From the IMG/VR virus record IMGVR_UViG_3300046506_000204, positions 1 to 61,716 of that record: a stretch of DNA of 61,716 nucleotides; one strand, given 5' to 3'. The position numbers and the translations under genes are program-made. A model generated the notes under the pieces. It saw only the letters and a list, made by a program, of their open reading frames with translations, ran no database searches and was not told the origin of the DNA. Position 1 is the stretch's first letter. Each line of letters starts with the position of its first letter. This document shows, one piece after another, positions 7,712 through 16,435 of the stretch. The DNA comes from a virus.

Positions 7712-7956
7712 AGCAGGCATACGTGAAGGGCACCGACATCAGGATCGTCGGCTCCCTCGACACCATCCAGGCCAGGGCCAACATCGTTGGCTTCGAGGAC
7801 GACGGCACCCCGATCTGGGAGGGCGAAACCAAGGTGTTCTGGGACAGCCAGCAGACTGTGACGAACGAAGCCGGCCAGCCGATGTTCCTGACCTGGGACG
7901 GCGCTGAGTATTCCCTCGACCAGATCGAACTGCGCGACGAGGAGGCCGCGTCATGA
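7708..7956 (+). CDS. Hypothetical protein, 82 aa
   Basis: Starts in the stop of the HTH gene (ATGA) and ends overlapping the next start. Beta-rich sequence with regularly spaced aromatic residues (PIWEGETKVFWDSQQ). No recognised family. Position suggests co-translation with the DUF4262 protein. Confidence 0.65.
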   Translation: MKQAYVKGTDIRIVGSLDTIQARANIVGFEDDGTPIWEGETKVFWDSQQTVTNEAGQPMFLTWDGAEYSLDQIELRDEEAAS

Positions 7957-8411
7957 AAAAGAAGGACGTCAAGATCTACCAGGCCGGCATCGACGACATG
8001 ATCGCCCGCTATGGCTGGGCCGTGCAGGGCGTGTTCGGCAGCCCGACCTCGCCCGCGTTCAGCTACACCGTCGGCCTGGCCGCGAAGGGCCTGCCCGAGA
8101 TCATCGTGTTTGGCCTGCCGTCCCAGGTGGCGCACCAGTTCCTGAACGCGCTGGGCCGCCGCTTCACCGCCGACGGCGTGCCGCCGCTCGACGTCAACCT
8201 GCTCGACGTCGCCAAGGACTACCCGGCCCGGCTGCTGCCGGTGCCGCGTGAGCAGGCCGACCAGTACCTGTTCGCCGCCAAGCACCGCTACCCGGCCTAC
8301 ACGGCGGTGCAGCTGGTCTGGACCGACGAGAATAGCCGCTTCCCCTGGGATGCCGGCTTTGACCCGGCGCTGGTGTCACGCCAGCCCATCCTTCGCAACA
8401 CAACCCACTGA
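7953..8411 (+). CDS. DUF4262 domain protein
   Basis: A 152-residue protein matching the DUF4262 family: an N-terminal helix, then YGWAVQGVFGSPTSPAFSYT and the VGLAAKGLPEIIVFGLP segment, with the characteristic F-x-Y-T-V-G-L core and LP.I.VFGL strand. Such proteins are widespread as single-domain cytoplasmic proteins in bacteria and phages with no established activity. It is inside the coupled radC operon. Confidence 0.85.
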   Translation: MKKKDVKIYQAGIDDMIARYGWAVQGVFGSPTSPAFSYTVGLAAKGLPEIIVFGLPSQVAHQFLNALGRRFTADGVPPLDVNLLDVAKDYPARLLPVPREQADQYLFAAKHRYPAYTAVQLVWTDENSRFPWDAGFDPALVSRQPILRNTTH

Positions 8412-8422
8412 AAGGAACGACC

Positions 8423-8734
8423 ATGACTCTGGTAATCAAGGCATCCACCACCACGCAGGAGATCGAGGACGCGATCCCCTACGTCGACATGCGCCGCCAC
8501 GCCATCGAGCGCCGCGACGACGCCGCCGCAGTGATCGGCGAGCAGGGCGATCAGGAGGTGCTGGAGCTGCACCAGATCGACGGCGTCGACGTCCTGTACT
8601 CGCCCACCTGGGGCTACGCCTACGTCAACCAGCAGGGCAGCGGCACCGGCGACAGCATGGTGCTGGACAATGGCGAAGCGGAATCCGCCGAGCACGCCGC
8701 CCGCCTCTGGCGCGAACAGGGAGGCCAACCATGA
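8423..8734 (+). CDS. Hypothetical protein, 103 aa
   Basis: GAAAGGAA Shine-Dalgarno before the ATG. An acidic protein with a helical first half and a beta-rich second half (VLYSPTWGYAYVNQQG). The stop overlaps the next ATG. No family is recognised. Confidence 0.65.
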   Translation: MTLVIKASTTTQEIEDAIPYVDMRRHAIERRDDAAAVIGEQGDQEVLELHQIDGVDVLYSPTWGYAYVNQQGSGTGDSMVLDNGEAESAEHAARLWREQGGQP

Positions 8735-8946
8735 GCCACGATCCCGTCACCATCATCGCCACCATGGACGACGACTGCGCGTGGGAGCTGGCCCAGTTCT
8801 GCAAGCGCTCGGAGTTCCAGGACTTCTACGACCACACCGAGGCCCACCTGCCGCATGACGAGCGCACGGCCCTGGCCTACCGCATGATTCGCGGCATCGA
8901 GGCGGTGCAGGGCGCGCTGGCCAAACAGGGCTACAACCCACGCTAA
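8731..8946 (+). CDS. Hypothetical protein, 71 aa
   Basis: ATGA overlap with the upstream gene and GGGAGG upstream of the start. Small, acidic, mostly helical, with no cysteines arranged for metal binding. Function unknown. Confidence 0.6.
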   Translation: MSHDPVTIIATMDDDCAWELAQFCKRSEFQDFYDHTEAHLPHDERTALAYRMIRGIEAVQGALAKQGYNPR

Positions 8947-8955
8947 GGAGACAGC

Positions 8956-9213
8956 ATGACACCCATCGCACAGCACATCGTCGCACTGGTCCAGGAATGG
9001 GACCGGATGGACACCGAGCAGCGCCGCAACAGCGGACGCGGCAAGGGGATCCTGCACGATATCCACCTGATCGGCCAGACTGCCGCGTTCTTCGGCGACT
9101 ACGACGGCATGAAGGAACTGCACGACGCCGCCGAGGCGCTGGTCGGCCGCGACAACAGCGTCGGCTACTGGCTCAACACCATGTGGGACGGTATTGGCAG
9201 CTGGCAGAGTTGA
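8956..9213 (+). CDS. Hypothetical protein, 85 aa
   Basis: Last gene of the radC operon, with AAGGAGA before the ATG. Helical protein containing HDIHLIGQTAAFFGDYDGM and a C-terminal Trp-rich end. A strong terminator follows 20 bases after the stop. Function unknown. Confidence 0.65.
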   Translation: MTPIAQHIVALVQEWDRMDTEQRRNSGRGKGILHDIHLIGQTAAFFGDYDGMKELHDAAEALVGRDNSVGYWLNTMWDGIGSWQS

Positions 9214-9232
9214 CCGCCTCCGCGCCAGCACA

Positions 9233-9254
9233 GCCGCCTGCGGGCGGCTTTTTT
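9233..9254 (+). terminator. Rho-independent terminator of radC operon
   Basis: GCCGCC (9233-9238) pairs with GGCGGC (9243-9248) around TGCG and is followed by six T. It ends the rightward operon and its T-run abuts the stop codon of the convergent gene at 9253. Confidence 0.88.
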
Positions 9255-9576
9255 ACGTCCGTGCGCGCCCGACGCAGGGCATGTCCCACTGCGCGTGCAG
9301 GCCGTCGCCGGCATCGGCCACCACGCGCGCGACGTAGCGGCCCCCTTCGGCCAGTTCGAGCGTGTACGGCAGCGTAACGCGGTAGACGCCGTTCGAGTCG
9401 GGCAGGTAGGGCATGTCCAGGGGCCATTGCGCGCCGCCGACCGGCAGGCCGGCGCCGTCGAACAGGGCCACCGACACATGGGCGTCGCTCACGAACGCGC
9501 CGCTGTTCTCGTCGCGCAGGCCGGTCACGTCCACGATGTTGTTGTTGCCAATATAGAGAATATGGATGGTGCTCAT
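9253..9576 (-). CDS. Small beta-rich tail-associated protein, 107 aa
   Basis: Last gene of the leftward tail block; its ATG overlaps the stop of the QAQ-repeat gene. Sequence such as VDVTGLRDENSGAFVSDAHV and GVYRVTLPY is typical of small immunoglobulin-like or carbohydrate-binding-like phage structural domains. Context makes a tail or tail-fibre accessory role likely; no specific family is claimed. Confidence 0.65.
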   Translation of the reverse strand: MSTIHILYIGNNNIVDVTGLRDENSGAFVSDAHVSVALFDGAGLPVGGAQWPLDMPYLPDSNGVYRVTLPYTLELAEGGRYVARVVADAGDGLHAQWDMPCVGRART

Positions 9577-11588
9577 CGGTCGGGCCTCAGATCAACGCGC
9601 CCGCCGAGGGCGGTGCGCATGCGGGTGGGCGCCTGTAGCGCGGGTTGGGCCTGGGCCGATCCCGCCAGTGCCAGGTGCAGCCGCATGGTGGCCAGCGACA
9701 GCGCGCCGGGCTGGGCCGTGTACTGCGCCAGCGCGCCCTTCGCGTGCTGGGCGGCCTGCGCCGTGGTGACGGACACGTCGATCCCGACCAGCAGCCGGTT
9801 GCCGTCGCCAATGTGTTCGGCCTGGCCGGTCGCCAGCAGCACGTCGGACGCGACTCCGGCCAGCAACGCGGCCTGCTGGCCCTGGCGGGTGGCCGCTGGC
9901 CCATCCGAAGACAGCCCGAGCTGGCCGACCGCGTGCTGCCGCTGGCCGCTTTCAATCGTATTGACGCTCTCGCCGCGCACCTGGGCGCGTACGCGCTGGC
10001 TCTGGTAGGTGGCCGCCACGGCGTCGGCGCCGACCTCTGCGTCGGCACTGCTGCCCTGCTCCTGCGCGGTGCCGGCCTGCGTGGCGCTGGACACCTGCGC
10101 CTGCGCGTCGGCCTGCTGCTCCTGGGCGGTCGCCACGTCCAGCACATACGCGCTGTCGGCGATGGCGGCGACCTGCTGGACGCTGGCGGTCGCCACGCTG
10201 GCGTCACCGGCGGCGTCGAGCTGGCCGCTGCTGCCCTGGGCTTGCGCGAGCTGGGCGTTCGCGTCGAGGCTGAGTTCGGCGCCGGCGCCGGTCGTCTGGG
10301 CCTGCGCGGCGCTGGTGCTGGTGTCGCTGGCGAGGCCCGCCTGCGCACTGCTGGCCTGGGCCTGCGCCGTGCCGCTGCTGGCCGGCTGGAACAGGGCCGC
10401 CTGCACGCTGGCGGCTTGCGCCTGGGCGGTGCTGGCGGCGCCGTCGCACGCGAGCGTGGCGAACGCTGCCGCCTGCTGCGCCTGGGCGCTGGCGCTCTGC
10501 CCTGCTGCCGCGCTGGCAGCACTGGCCGCGCTGCTCTGGGCCTGCGCGCTGGCGACACTGACCGTGCTGGCCCCGCCGCTCAGGGCGGCGGCCGCATTGC
10601 TGGTCTGGCCCTGCTTGGTGCCGACCCTGATGCCCGGATCGGCCTCGACGATGGACACCGCCGACAGCAGGCGCCGCGAATTGACCGTGGTGCCGGTGAT
10701 GCCCACATTGGTCGCAATCTGCGCGACGCTGGTGATGAGCGTGCCGGTCCCGTAGAAATACGTGGTGCGCGGGGCGGTGAACGCCATCCCGTTGATCCAG
10801 GTCGCCGCCGTGTCGTAGCTGACGGAAACCACGGCAGCGGCGATGAAGCCCGGCCCTGCGGTATTGAACGGCCCCGCGAAGATCGAGGTGCTCGCGGTAT
10901 TCGTGACACTTTGCACCACGATGTCGAACGCCGCCGGGCCGGGCGACTGCACATGCAGTGCGGTGAGCGCGCGGCCACCGCCGGATACGTCGGCACTCCA
11001 GTTGACCGTGATGACGTTGGACGGGTGCCCGATCGCGTTCAGGCAGTAGAACCAGCGCAGGTGCGCGTAGTGGTCCGTGAACCCGATCTCGGTGGTCGCC
11101 ACATAGGTGTTGCCGGCCGTGTCGGTGACGGTCGCGCTCGCCACGACATCGTGCTGCACCGCCAGCAGGATATGGTTGCCGGCGATGACTTCCGACGCCG
11201 CCATGACATCGCTGAACCCGTCCGCGGCGGTGTAGCCGATGTTGAGTTCGGTGATATCGCGGCGCAGCAAGGCCCATGGGTTGGCGACCGTGGCGGCGGC
11301 GCTGGCGCCCTGCGCCTGGCTGCTGCTGGCCGAGACGACCCAGCTGCCCATGGCGGCGGCACTGCCGGCCTGCGCCTGGCTGGTCGCCACGCTGGTCGCG
11401 AGCGGCGCCGCCGACAGCACATGCTGGGCCTGGCTGGTGGCGACGGTGGCGTCGATTACGGCCGGACCAAGTGGCGTGAACGGCAGGCCCTCGAAGGCCA
11501 GGTCGAGCGACGTGCTTTCCGCCGGGCCGGTATCGTCGAAGGGAAGTCCCTCGAACGCGATGTCGAGCGACAGCAGATCGAGGGCCAT
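9573..11588 (-). CDS. QAQ-repeat tail-type protein, 671 aa
   Basis: The protein opens with two copies of LDIAFEGLPF / LDLAFEGLPF. About eighteen copies of a roughly 20-residue unit with the core [ST]-x-Q-A-Q follow (TSQAQ, SAQAQ, TAQAQ, TAQEQ), in Ala/Ser-rich sequence. The repeats are interrupted between about residues 100 and 330 by a normal-looking beta-rich domain (NTYVATTEIGFTDHYAHLRW, NVITVNWSADV). Regular Q-x-Q ladders suggest a beta-solenoid or fibrous structure. Neighbours are tail-type proteins, so a tail fibre or fibre-associated shaft is inferred. Repeat number could vary by recombination. Confidence 0.75.
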   Translation of the reverse strand: MALDLLSLDIAFEGLPFDDTGPAESTSLDLAFEGLPFTPLGPAVIDATVATSQAQHVLSAAPLATSVATSQAQAGSAAAMGSWVVSASSSQAQGASAAATVANPWALLRRDITELNIGYTAADGFSDVMAASEVIAGNHILLAVQHDVVASATVTDTAGNTYVATTEIGFTDHYAHLRWFYCLNAIGHPSNVITVNWSADVSGGGRALTALHVQSPGPAAFDIVVQSVTNTASTSIFAGPFNTAGPGFIAAAVVSVSYDTAATWINGMAFTAPRTTYFYGTGTLITSVAQIATNVGITGTTVNSRRLLSAVSIVEADPGIRVGTKQGQTSNAAAALSGGASTVSVASAQAQSSAASAASAAAGQSASAQAQQAAAFATLACDGAASTAQAQAASVQAALFQPASSGTAQAQASSAQAGLASDTSTSAAQAQTTGAGAELSLDANAQLAQAQGSSGQLDAAGDASVATASVQQVAAIADSAYVLDVATAQEQQADAQAQVSSATQAGTAQEQGSSADAEVGADAVAATYQSQRVRAQVRGESVNTIESGQRQHAVGQLGLSSDGPAATRQGQQAALLAGVASDVLLATGQAEHIGDGNRLLVGIDVSVTTAQAAQHAKGALAQYTAQPGALSLATMRLHLALAGSAQAQPALQAPTRMRTALGGRVDLRPDR

Positions 11589-11599
11589 GGCTGCCCCCT

Positions 11600-14290
11600 T
11601 TACACGACAGTCAGGTCGTCAAACCAGCACGAATAGGTGGTCGCGGTGGTCCAGGCCCAGCCGAACACTTGCACCACGCCGTCCTCGGTCGGCGTGATCG
11701 TGATCGAGACCTGCTCCCAGGTGTTGGCCGCTGCCGTCATCGACGCACTCACGTCCACCGCGGCGCTGCCGATCCCGCTCAGCGACCCGCCGTACACCTT
11801 GATGCCGCAATTCATGCCGGCGTTGTCACGCTGGACCCAGCAGGCAATCGTGGTGCTCACCCCAGCCAGCACCCGGCGCCGCAGCAGCGGCAGCGTGGCG
11901 TGGCGCGACGAATTGAGGTACTGGTTCGACGTGATGCTCAGCTTCCAGGCCAGGCCGGTCGCGGCGTGGCGCGTGGTCGTGTCCGAGAACACCGTACCCC
12001 ACTGGTAGTAGGAGCGGTGGTCGCTGGCATTGCGGCCGAAGTTCTGGAACCGGAGCGTGTCACCCATCGACGGCGCGCCGTACAGGACCTTGGTGGTCGA
12101 TTGGAGCAGCGCGTCGATCAGCACCGAATTCCCGTTCGGGAAGTACACGTCTGCCGTGACATTGTTGGCGAAGGTCGTGTTGTACAGCGTGACCTTGCCG
12201 GTCGGGGAGCTTGGCCAGAACCCGTAGGTGCCGCAGTTGTCGATCTGGTCGATGTAGATGCGCCCGAGGCCACCATCGTTCTGGGCACCGCTGTAGCCGT
12301 AGCCCAGCGAGCCGGTGAGGCGGCGGGCGATGATCGTCATGTCGCCGTTGGATGCGCCAGCGTTGAAGCCGTTCTGGCAGTGGACGACGTTCCCGGCATT
12401 GAGGTAGAGCGAGGTGGCGAACACGCCCGGCAGGACGTTGGCACACCCGACCACGGCCTCGAACTGCAGCCGCGCGCCGACCGTGCCCGAAGTCATGATT
12501 ACCGGGCAGGAAGTGAAATGCGCGGCGCCGATCTTCGAGACACTGACATACGTGCGGTTGCTCAGGTCCAGGAAGGCGCTGGTGCCGTGCGCGCCGCTCA
12601 GCCAGGTCACGCCGGTCTGGGTCGTGTAGCTGGCGTCCCAGCCGCCGGAAATGCTGAGCAGGTTGCCATCGGCGCCGGAGACCGGGATCAGGCGTTGGGT
12701 CGAGCTGAAAGCAGAAGCGGCATAGCCGTTGACCGCATCGAGCGGCTGCAGCCGGTACAGCGACACCGTCTCGGTGGCCCCGGTGTAGGGGCGCGGCGTG
12801 TTGGCTGCAGCGCCGGCCGAGCCTTCCGCCCAGTTGCCCAGCTCGACCGCCGTGCCGTCGATCGACTGGATCGGATACCACTCCGGTTCGCCGGCCGTGT
12901 TCTTGCCGATCAGCGACAGGTGCGTGAGCGCATCCGCGCTGGACGGCGCCTTGCAGGCGATGATGTTGTCAAGGTAGAACGTCAGCGAGCCGGGATCATT
13001 GACGGCATACACCGAGACCGAGGCGATCGCGCTTGACAGTGGACCGCCGAAATCCTTCACGATGGCACGCCAGAGGCTTCCCGACATGGAGAATTCGGTC
13101 AGCGGGATCGTGTGCACCGGCACGTCCCCCAGCGTATCGCTGCACAGGCGCAGTTCGACGGTGCCAAGCAGCGGGGCCGCACTGGCCCGGAACCAGAAAC
13201 TGATCTGCTGGTAGCTGGACAGGTCGAGCGTGGACGGCAGGGTCTTGTACGCCACCTTGCCGGTCGTGAAGGCGGTCACGATCGCCAGCGACAGGCAGCC
13301 GGTGTTGTGCTTGCGCAGGCTGGTGTTGACCGACTGGGTGACGTTGGCGCTCGCCGCGGTCCAGGTCGCGTCGCAGCTCTCGATGTTGAGGGTGCGCGCC
13401 GCGTTCATGGTCAGGAAGCGGCTGCCATTGGTCCAGGTGGCCGTGCCCATCTGGACCGGGGCGGGCGTGGCCGCCAGGCGCGCCTCGTCGCCGGCACTGC
13501 AGCGCAACGTGGTCAGGGCCGAGAAGGCGCGGAACGCGCCCTTGACGGAACGCCCGCCCGGCCCGCGCAGCAGCAGCTTGACATTGGCCCAGTTCGGGTC
13601 GTCGGTGGCGTTGGTCGGGAATTCGGCGGTGGGCACCGTGTAGCCCGCGTTGCTGGCATAGCGCGCGGTGCCGTTGGTGACGCGCAGCTCCTCGATCCAG
13701 CCAGGGAAACGGCCGACCGTGCTGCTGCTGCTGTAGTTGCCGATGGCAAACGTCGCTGCCGAGTCGAACAGGGCGGTGCCCATCGTCACCGAGGCGAGCA
13801 TCGCACCATCGGCATAAAGACGGATCACCCCGGCGGCATCGCGGTCCACCGCGACGTGATACCAGGTGTTCGTCACGAACGTCTTGCTGCCGGACAGCAG
13901 GGTCCAGGCGGTGCCGGAAGTCGAATACTGGAACTGCAGGGCGGTCTGGGCCGTGTTCAGCGACAGCGCCCACGAAGCGTTCGATACGGCGTTGGTGCCC
14001 TGGCCGACAATGACCTGGTTCGTGTTGCCGCCCGAGGTCGCCTGCGGGTTGATCCAGGCCTCGACCGTGAACTGGCCCGAGAACAGCAGGTCCGCTGCGT
14101 CCGGGGTCGTGATGACCGCGGCGGTGGCGGCGCCCGGCAGGCTGAACGAGAGCGAACCGTAGCCGAACTTCGGGTTGTCGCCGATCGAGGTGACGGTGTT
14201 ATTGACCGTCAGCGTCCGGGCGCTCGGGGACGCATCGTAGGGGAAGTCCGAGTTGGCCGTGACCGTCGGGTCGATGATGAAGACGGTCAT
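11600..14290 (-). CDS. LamG-like tail fibre/tailspike protein, 896 aa
   Basis: Residues about 30-210 show a concanavalin A/LamG-type fold: FTVEAWINPQ, then WYHVAVDRDAAGVIRLYADG and IGNYSSSSTVGRFPGWIEEL, the classic order of strands for Laminin_G_3. The middle is Gly/Ser/Thr-rich and beta-structured. The C-terminal 100 residues (WEQVSITITPTEDGVVQVF, then a final CWFDDLTVV) look like a second carbohydrate-binding jelly roll. Size and neighbours suggest a host-surface-binding fibre. No depolymerase active site can be seen. Confidence 0.78.
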   Translation of the reverse strand: MTVFIIDPTVTANSDFPYDASPSARTLTVNNTVTSIGDNPKFGYGSLSFSLPGAATAAVITTPDAADLLFSGQFTVEAWINPQATSGGNTNQVIVGQGTNAVSNASWALSLNTAQTALQFQYSTSGTAWTLLSGSKTFVTNTWYHVAVDRDAAGVIRLYADGAMLASVTMGTALFDSAATFAIGNYSSSSTVGRFPGWIEELRVTNGTARYASNAGYTVPTAEFPTNATDDPNWANVKLLLRGPGGRSVKGAFRAFSALTTLRCSAGDEARLAATPAPVQMGTATWTNGSRFLTMNAARTLNIESCDATWTAASANVTQSVNTSLRKHNTGCLSLAIVTAFTTGKVAYKTLPSTLDLSSYQQISFWFRASAAPLLGTVELRLCSDTLGDVPVHTIPLTEFSMSGSLWRAIVKDFGGPLSSAIASVSVYAVNDPGSLTFYLDNIIACKAPSSADALTHLSLIGKNTAGEPEWYPIQSIDGTAVELGNWAEGSAGAAANTPRPYTGATETVSLYRLQPLDAVNGYAASAFSSTQRLIPVSGADGNLLSISGGWDASYTTQTGVTWLSGAHGTSAFLDLSNRTYVSVSKIGAAHFTSCPVIMTSGTVGARLQFEAVVGCANVLPGVFATSLYLNAGNVVHCQNGFNAGASNGDMTIIARRLTGSLGYGYSGAQNDGGLGRIYIDQIDNCGTYGFWPSSPTGKVTLYNTTFANNVTADVYFPNGNSVLIDALLQSTTKVLYGAPSMGDTLRFQNFGRNASDHRSYYQWGTVFSDTTTRHAATGLAWKLSITSNQYLNSSRHATLPLLRRRVLAGVSTTIACWVQRDNAGMNCGIKVYGGSLSGIGSAAVDVSASMTAAANTWEQVSITITPTEDGVVQVFGWAWTTATTYSCWFDDLTVV

Positions 14291-14303
14291 GGCGCGCTAC
14301 CCC

Positions 14304-14723
14304 TTACAGGCCGGCCGAGCTGTTCAGCACGTCGTGGGTGAACGACGAGCAGGAGACGGTCTGGCCCGAGCTGATGCTGGTGGTGGCGATGATCATGTTG
14401 GCGGCGCTGGTGCCGACCGAGCCGTCCATCACGACGGTCGTGCCGTCGGATTTGAAGGCGCGGAAGAAGGTCGCGGTGCCGGTGGCGTCGGCGCTGGAGT
14501 CGGCGGTGATCGCGCTGAACGTAATCAGGCCGCCCACGGCGGCCGGGGCCGCGGTGGCCGAGAAGCGCAGTTCGGCCAGCAGGGTGTTGCCCGACAAGGC
14601 AGTGTTGGCGGTCGCTGGCTGGGTGCCGGAATAGATGCGCAGGTAGCCGTTGTTGAGCATGGCCGACAGCGCATCGGCCTGGGCGTTGACGGTGGCGTCG
14701 GACAACTGGGTATTCATTGCCAT
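14304..14723 (-). CDS. Conserved phage virion-type protein, 139 aa
   Basis: Starts with MAMNTQLSDATVNAQADALS and has the pattern GYLRIYSGTQPA then LLAELRFSATAAP, followed by SADATGTATFFRAFKSDGT. Proteins of this type sit next to tail fibre genes in many phages and are presumed structural. The AGGAGA ribosome site precedes the ATG. It is the first gene after the terminator at 14775-14798, so in this region late transcription must either start here or read through. Confidence 0.7.
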   Translation of the reverse strand: MAMNTQLSDATVNAQADALSAMLNNGYLRIYSGTQPATANTALSGNTLLAELRFSATAAPAAVGGLITFSAITADSSADATGTATFFRAFKSDGTTVVMDGSVGTSAANMIIATTSISSGQTVSCSSFTHDVLNSSAGL

Positions 14724-14774
14724 GATGGATCTCCTTGCCAGGCGCGCGGGCCAGGCAAACGGGGGGTGCAGACG

Positions 14775-14798
14775 AAAAAAAACCCGCCGGGTGGCGGG
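14775..14798 (-). terminator. Rho-independent terminator ahead of tail genes
   Basis: Read leftward: CCCGCC, loop ACCC, GGCGGG, then eight T. It lies between the 14873 gene and the tail genes, so it would stop early transcription before the late block, a natural target for an antiterminator. Confidence 0.85.
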
Positions 14799-14872
14799 CT
14801 TGCGTAAAAGGGTTGCGGGTGGCGCGGCGGGTTATGGCCTTGAGCGGCCGGCGTCGGGCACTCCCGCAGAAA

Positions 14873-15136
14873 TCAGTCGGGGGCTTCGGTGAAGGTGACG
14901 TAATACTTCTTGCCGACGACGAGCTGGTCGATGACGGCCTGATTTTGGATCGAGGCGTTGAACTCGGCGCAGGGGGTGTACTTGCCGAAGATCGCGTTTT
15001 CGCTCAGCGCCTGCTTTTCGCTCGACCCTTCCCACACGGCGCCGAACTTGACGTAGCCGCCGGCCGGGTCGCCGCTGCTGGATCGGGAAGGATTGACAGT
15101 GTGGAGTTGCAGTTTGCAGACCATGACATCGCTCAT
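14873..15136 (-). CDS. Small conserved phage protein, 87 aa
   Basis: The start at 15136 has GAGGAA upstream; the longer in-frame extension is rejected as it lacks a ribosome site. The sequence MSDVMVCKLQLHTVN, AVWEGSSEKQALSENAIFGKYTP and a C-terminal GKKYYVTFTEA match a recurrent small phage protein pattern (SxEN..F..yTP, then GK.YYVDFT.A). Its role is unknown. It is isolated between a 252-bp non-coding segment and a terminator. Confidence 0.72.
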   Translation of the reverse strand: MSDVMVCKLQLHTVNPSRSSSGDPAGGYVKFGAVWEGSSEKQALSENAIFGKYTPCAEFNASIQNQAVIDQLVVGKKYYVTFTEAPD

Positions 15137-15388
15137 GATGTGTTCCTCTCTATACGGGTTCGGGATAGAGGGGTTGGTCTTGCAGTGTTGCGCCCCTGGG
15201 AATGTGGAAACTCGGGACGAACGAAGGCCGCGAGGGTCGCCGTCCACTGCTGCACGGTGTGTCGCTGGCACCCGGATAACGCCGGGTGTTTCGCCCGAGT
15301 TATGCCAAGTCGAAAGGGCCAGAAACCATCCACAACAGCACCAATACGCTCAGCAGTGCCGTCAGGATACGGATTTAAAGGCCCGAAT
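15137..15388. other. Non-coding segment, candidate late control region
   Basis: 252 bp without a convincing gene. It contains a perfect 7-bp hairpin, CACCCGG (15269-15275) with CCGGGTG (15282-15288), and the ribosome site of the 14873 gene. It lies directly after the putative antiterminator gene and before the terminator at 14775, the arrangement seen between Q and the late genes in lambdoid phages. No promoter could be assigned with confidence. Confidence 0.35.
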
Positions 15389-15907
15389 TCAAGCCAATTT
15401 TGCTTCGACGTCCTCGCGGTCGCTGCGCAGGCGCTTTTTGGCGCGGGTGACGCCGCGCACCAGATCCATTTCCAGCTCCTCGACCATGTCGAGCACAAAG
15501 TCGCGGATCGCCGGGTTGCAGCGCAGCTCGGTCTCGCCCTTGCCCAGGCACAGCGGGCAATCCTTCTCCGACAGCACCGGCGCGCCCAGCACCTTCACCT
15601 TGCCGTGGCCGGTGCAGGCCGGGCACACGGAGTTCAGCCAGCGGCGCAGCGACAGGTAGGCCACCTTGTCGATCGGGATGTGGTCGGGCCAGTTGCGGCG
15701 CAGCGCCTTGGTCGAGACGATCCAGGTCCACTTGTCCAGCAGGCGGCGGTAGCAGCTGGCGTCATTGCCATACTTCACGCGCACCAGCAGGCCGCCGAAG
15801 GTCGACGACAGGGCCATCGCCATCAGGACGTCGGTGGTGACGTGCAGCGCGTCGTTGCGCAGGTTGCCAGACTGGGTGGCGCGGGCATAGCGTTCGGCCA
15901 GGAGCAT
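15389..15907 (-). CDS. DnaJ-type zinc-finger protein, possible late antiterminator
   Basis: 172 residues with an N-terminal helical part and a double CxxCxGxG-type motif: CPACTGHGKV at about residue 94 and CPLCLGKGET at about residue 117. These are the cysteine-rich repeats of DnaJ zinc fingers, also present in Q-type phage antiterminators. Its place as nearly the last gene of the leftward early operon, followed by a non-coding segment, a small gene and a terminator before late genes, supports a Q-like role. This is inference; the sequence alone only shows the zinc finger. Confidence 0.68.
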   Translation of the reverse strand: MLLAERYARATQSGNLRNDALHVTTDVLMAMALSSTFGGLLVRVKYGNDASCYRRLLDKWTWIVSTKALRRNWPDHIPIDKVAYLSLRRWLNSVCPACTGHGKVKVLGAPVLSEKDCPLCLGKGETELRCNPAIRDFVLDMVEELEMDLVRGVTRAKKRLRSDREDVEAKLA

Positions 15908-15914
15908 GGGTGCC

Positions 15915-16103
15915 TCAGACGAGTTTCAGGGTGGTCAAAACGTGGTCCATCGCGCGGTCGACCAGCTGCGGGGTCGGGTGGCCCTTGATGATCGGGTCGA
16001 TCAGCGCCGCGATCTCGTCCTGGGTGGCGTCACTGGCGCAGAGCATCAGGCGCACCATGCGGTAGCGCCTGGCGTCCTGCTCGTTGATTTCGAGCTGGTT
16101 CAT
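15915..16103 (-). CDS. Hypothetical protein, 62 aa
   Basis: ATG at 16103 overlaps the stop of the DUF1064 gene (16100-16102). Small helical acidic protein with MNQLEINEQDARRYRMVRLML. The frame could be extended upstream but the coupled start is preferred. Function unknown. Confidence 0.62.
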   Translation of the reverse strand: MNQLEINEQDARRYRMVRLMLCASDATQDEIAALIDPIIKGHPTPQLVDRAMDHVLTTLKLV

Positions 16104-16435
16104 GTGGTCTCCAGGATGTCGATGTTGTAGACGGCTTTCATGAGGTGGCGCTTGAGCTTGTAGACGGCGGTAAGCACGCCCTTGACGTCCTCGACGACTT
16201 CGCGGCCGTCCTGCTCGTAGACGAAGTCGGCGATGTAGCGGATGGCCGGGGTGGAGCGGCGGCTCCCTGCCAGGCGCACGCCGCGCACCAGCTCGAACGA
16301 CACCTGGCGGCGCAGCTTCGAGATCCGGCCCTCGGCGGCCAGCTGCAGCAGCGCCTTCCAGCGGCGCGCCTCGGCCTGCGAGTCGAACGCCAGGCCGTCG
16401 ACCACGGTCTTGCGGTTGAAGAACTTGCGGCCCAT
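16100..16435 (-). CDS. DUF1064 family nuclease-like protein
   Basis: 111 residues, typical DUF1064 length. The family features are visible in order: basic N terminus, V-D-G-L-A-F-D-S-Q-A-E-A-R-R-W, the EGRISKLRRQV strand, then IRYIADFVYEQDG and VEDVKG. The E (in QAEA), the D of ADF and the D/K of EDVKG match a PD-(D/E)XK-like arrangement, so a small structure-specific nuclease is likely, perhaps acting in recombination. The start overlaps the upstream stop (TAATG). Confidence 0.85.
   Translation of the reverse strand: MGRKFFNRKTVVDGLAFDSQAEARRWKALLQLAAEGRISKLRRQVSFELVRGVRLAGSRRSTPAIRYIADFVYEQDGREVVEDVKGVLTAVYKLKRHLMKAVYNIDILETT

Noticed and set aside
9645-11636. 663-codon open frame opposite the QAQ-repeat gene
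   Set aside because: It has repetitive sequence only because the sense gene is repetitive; no start signals.
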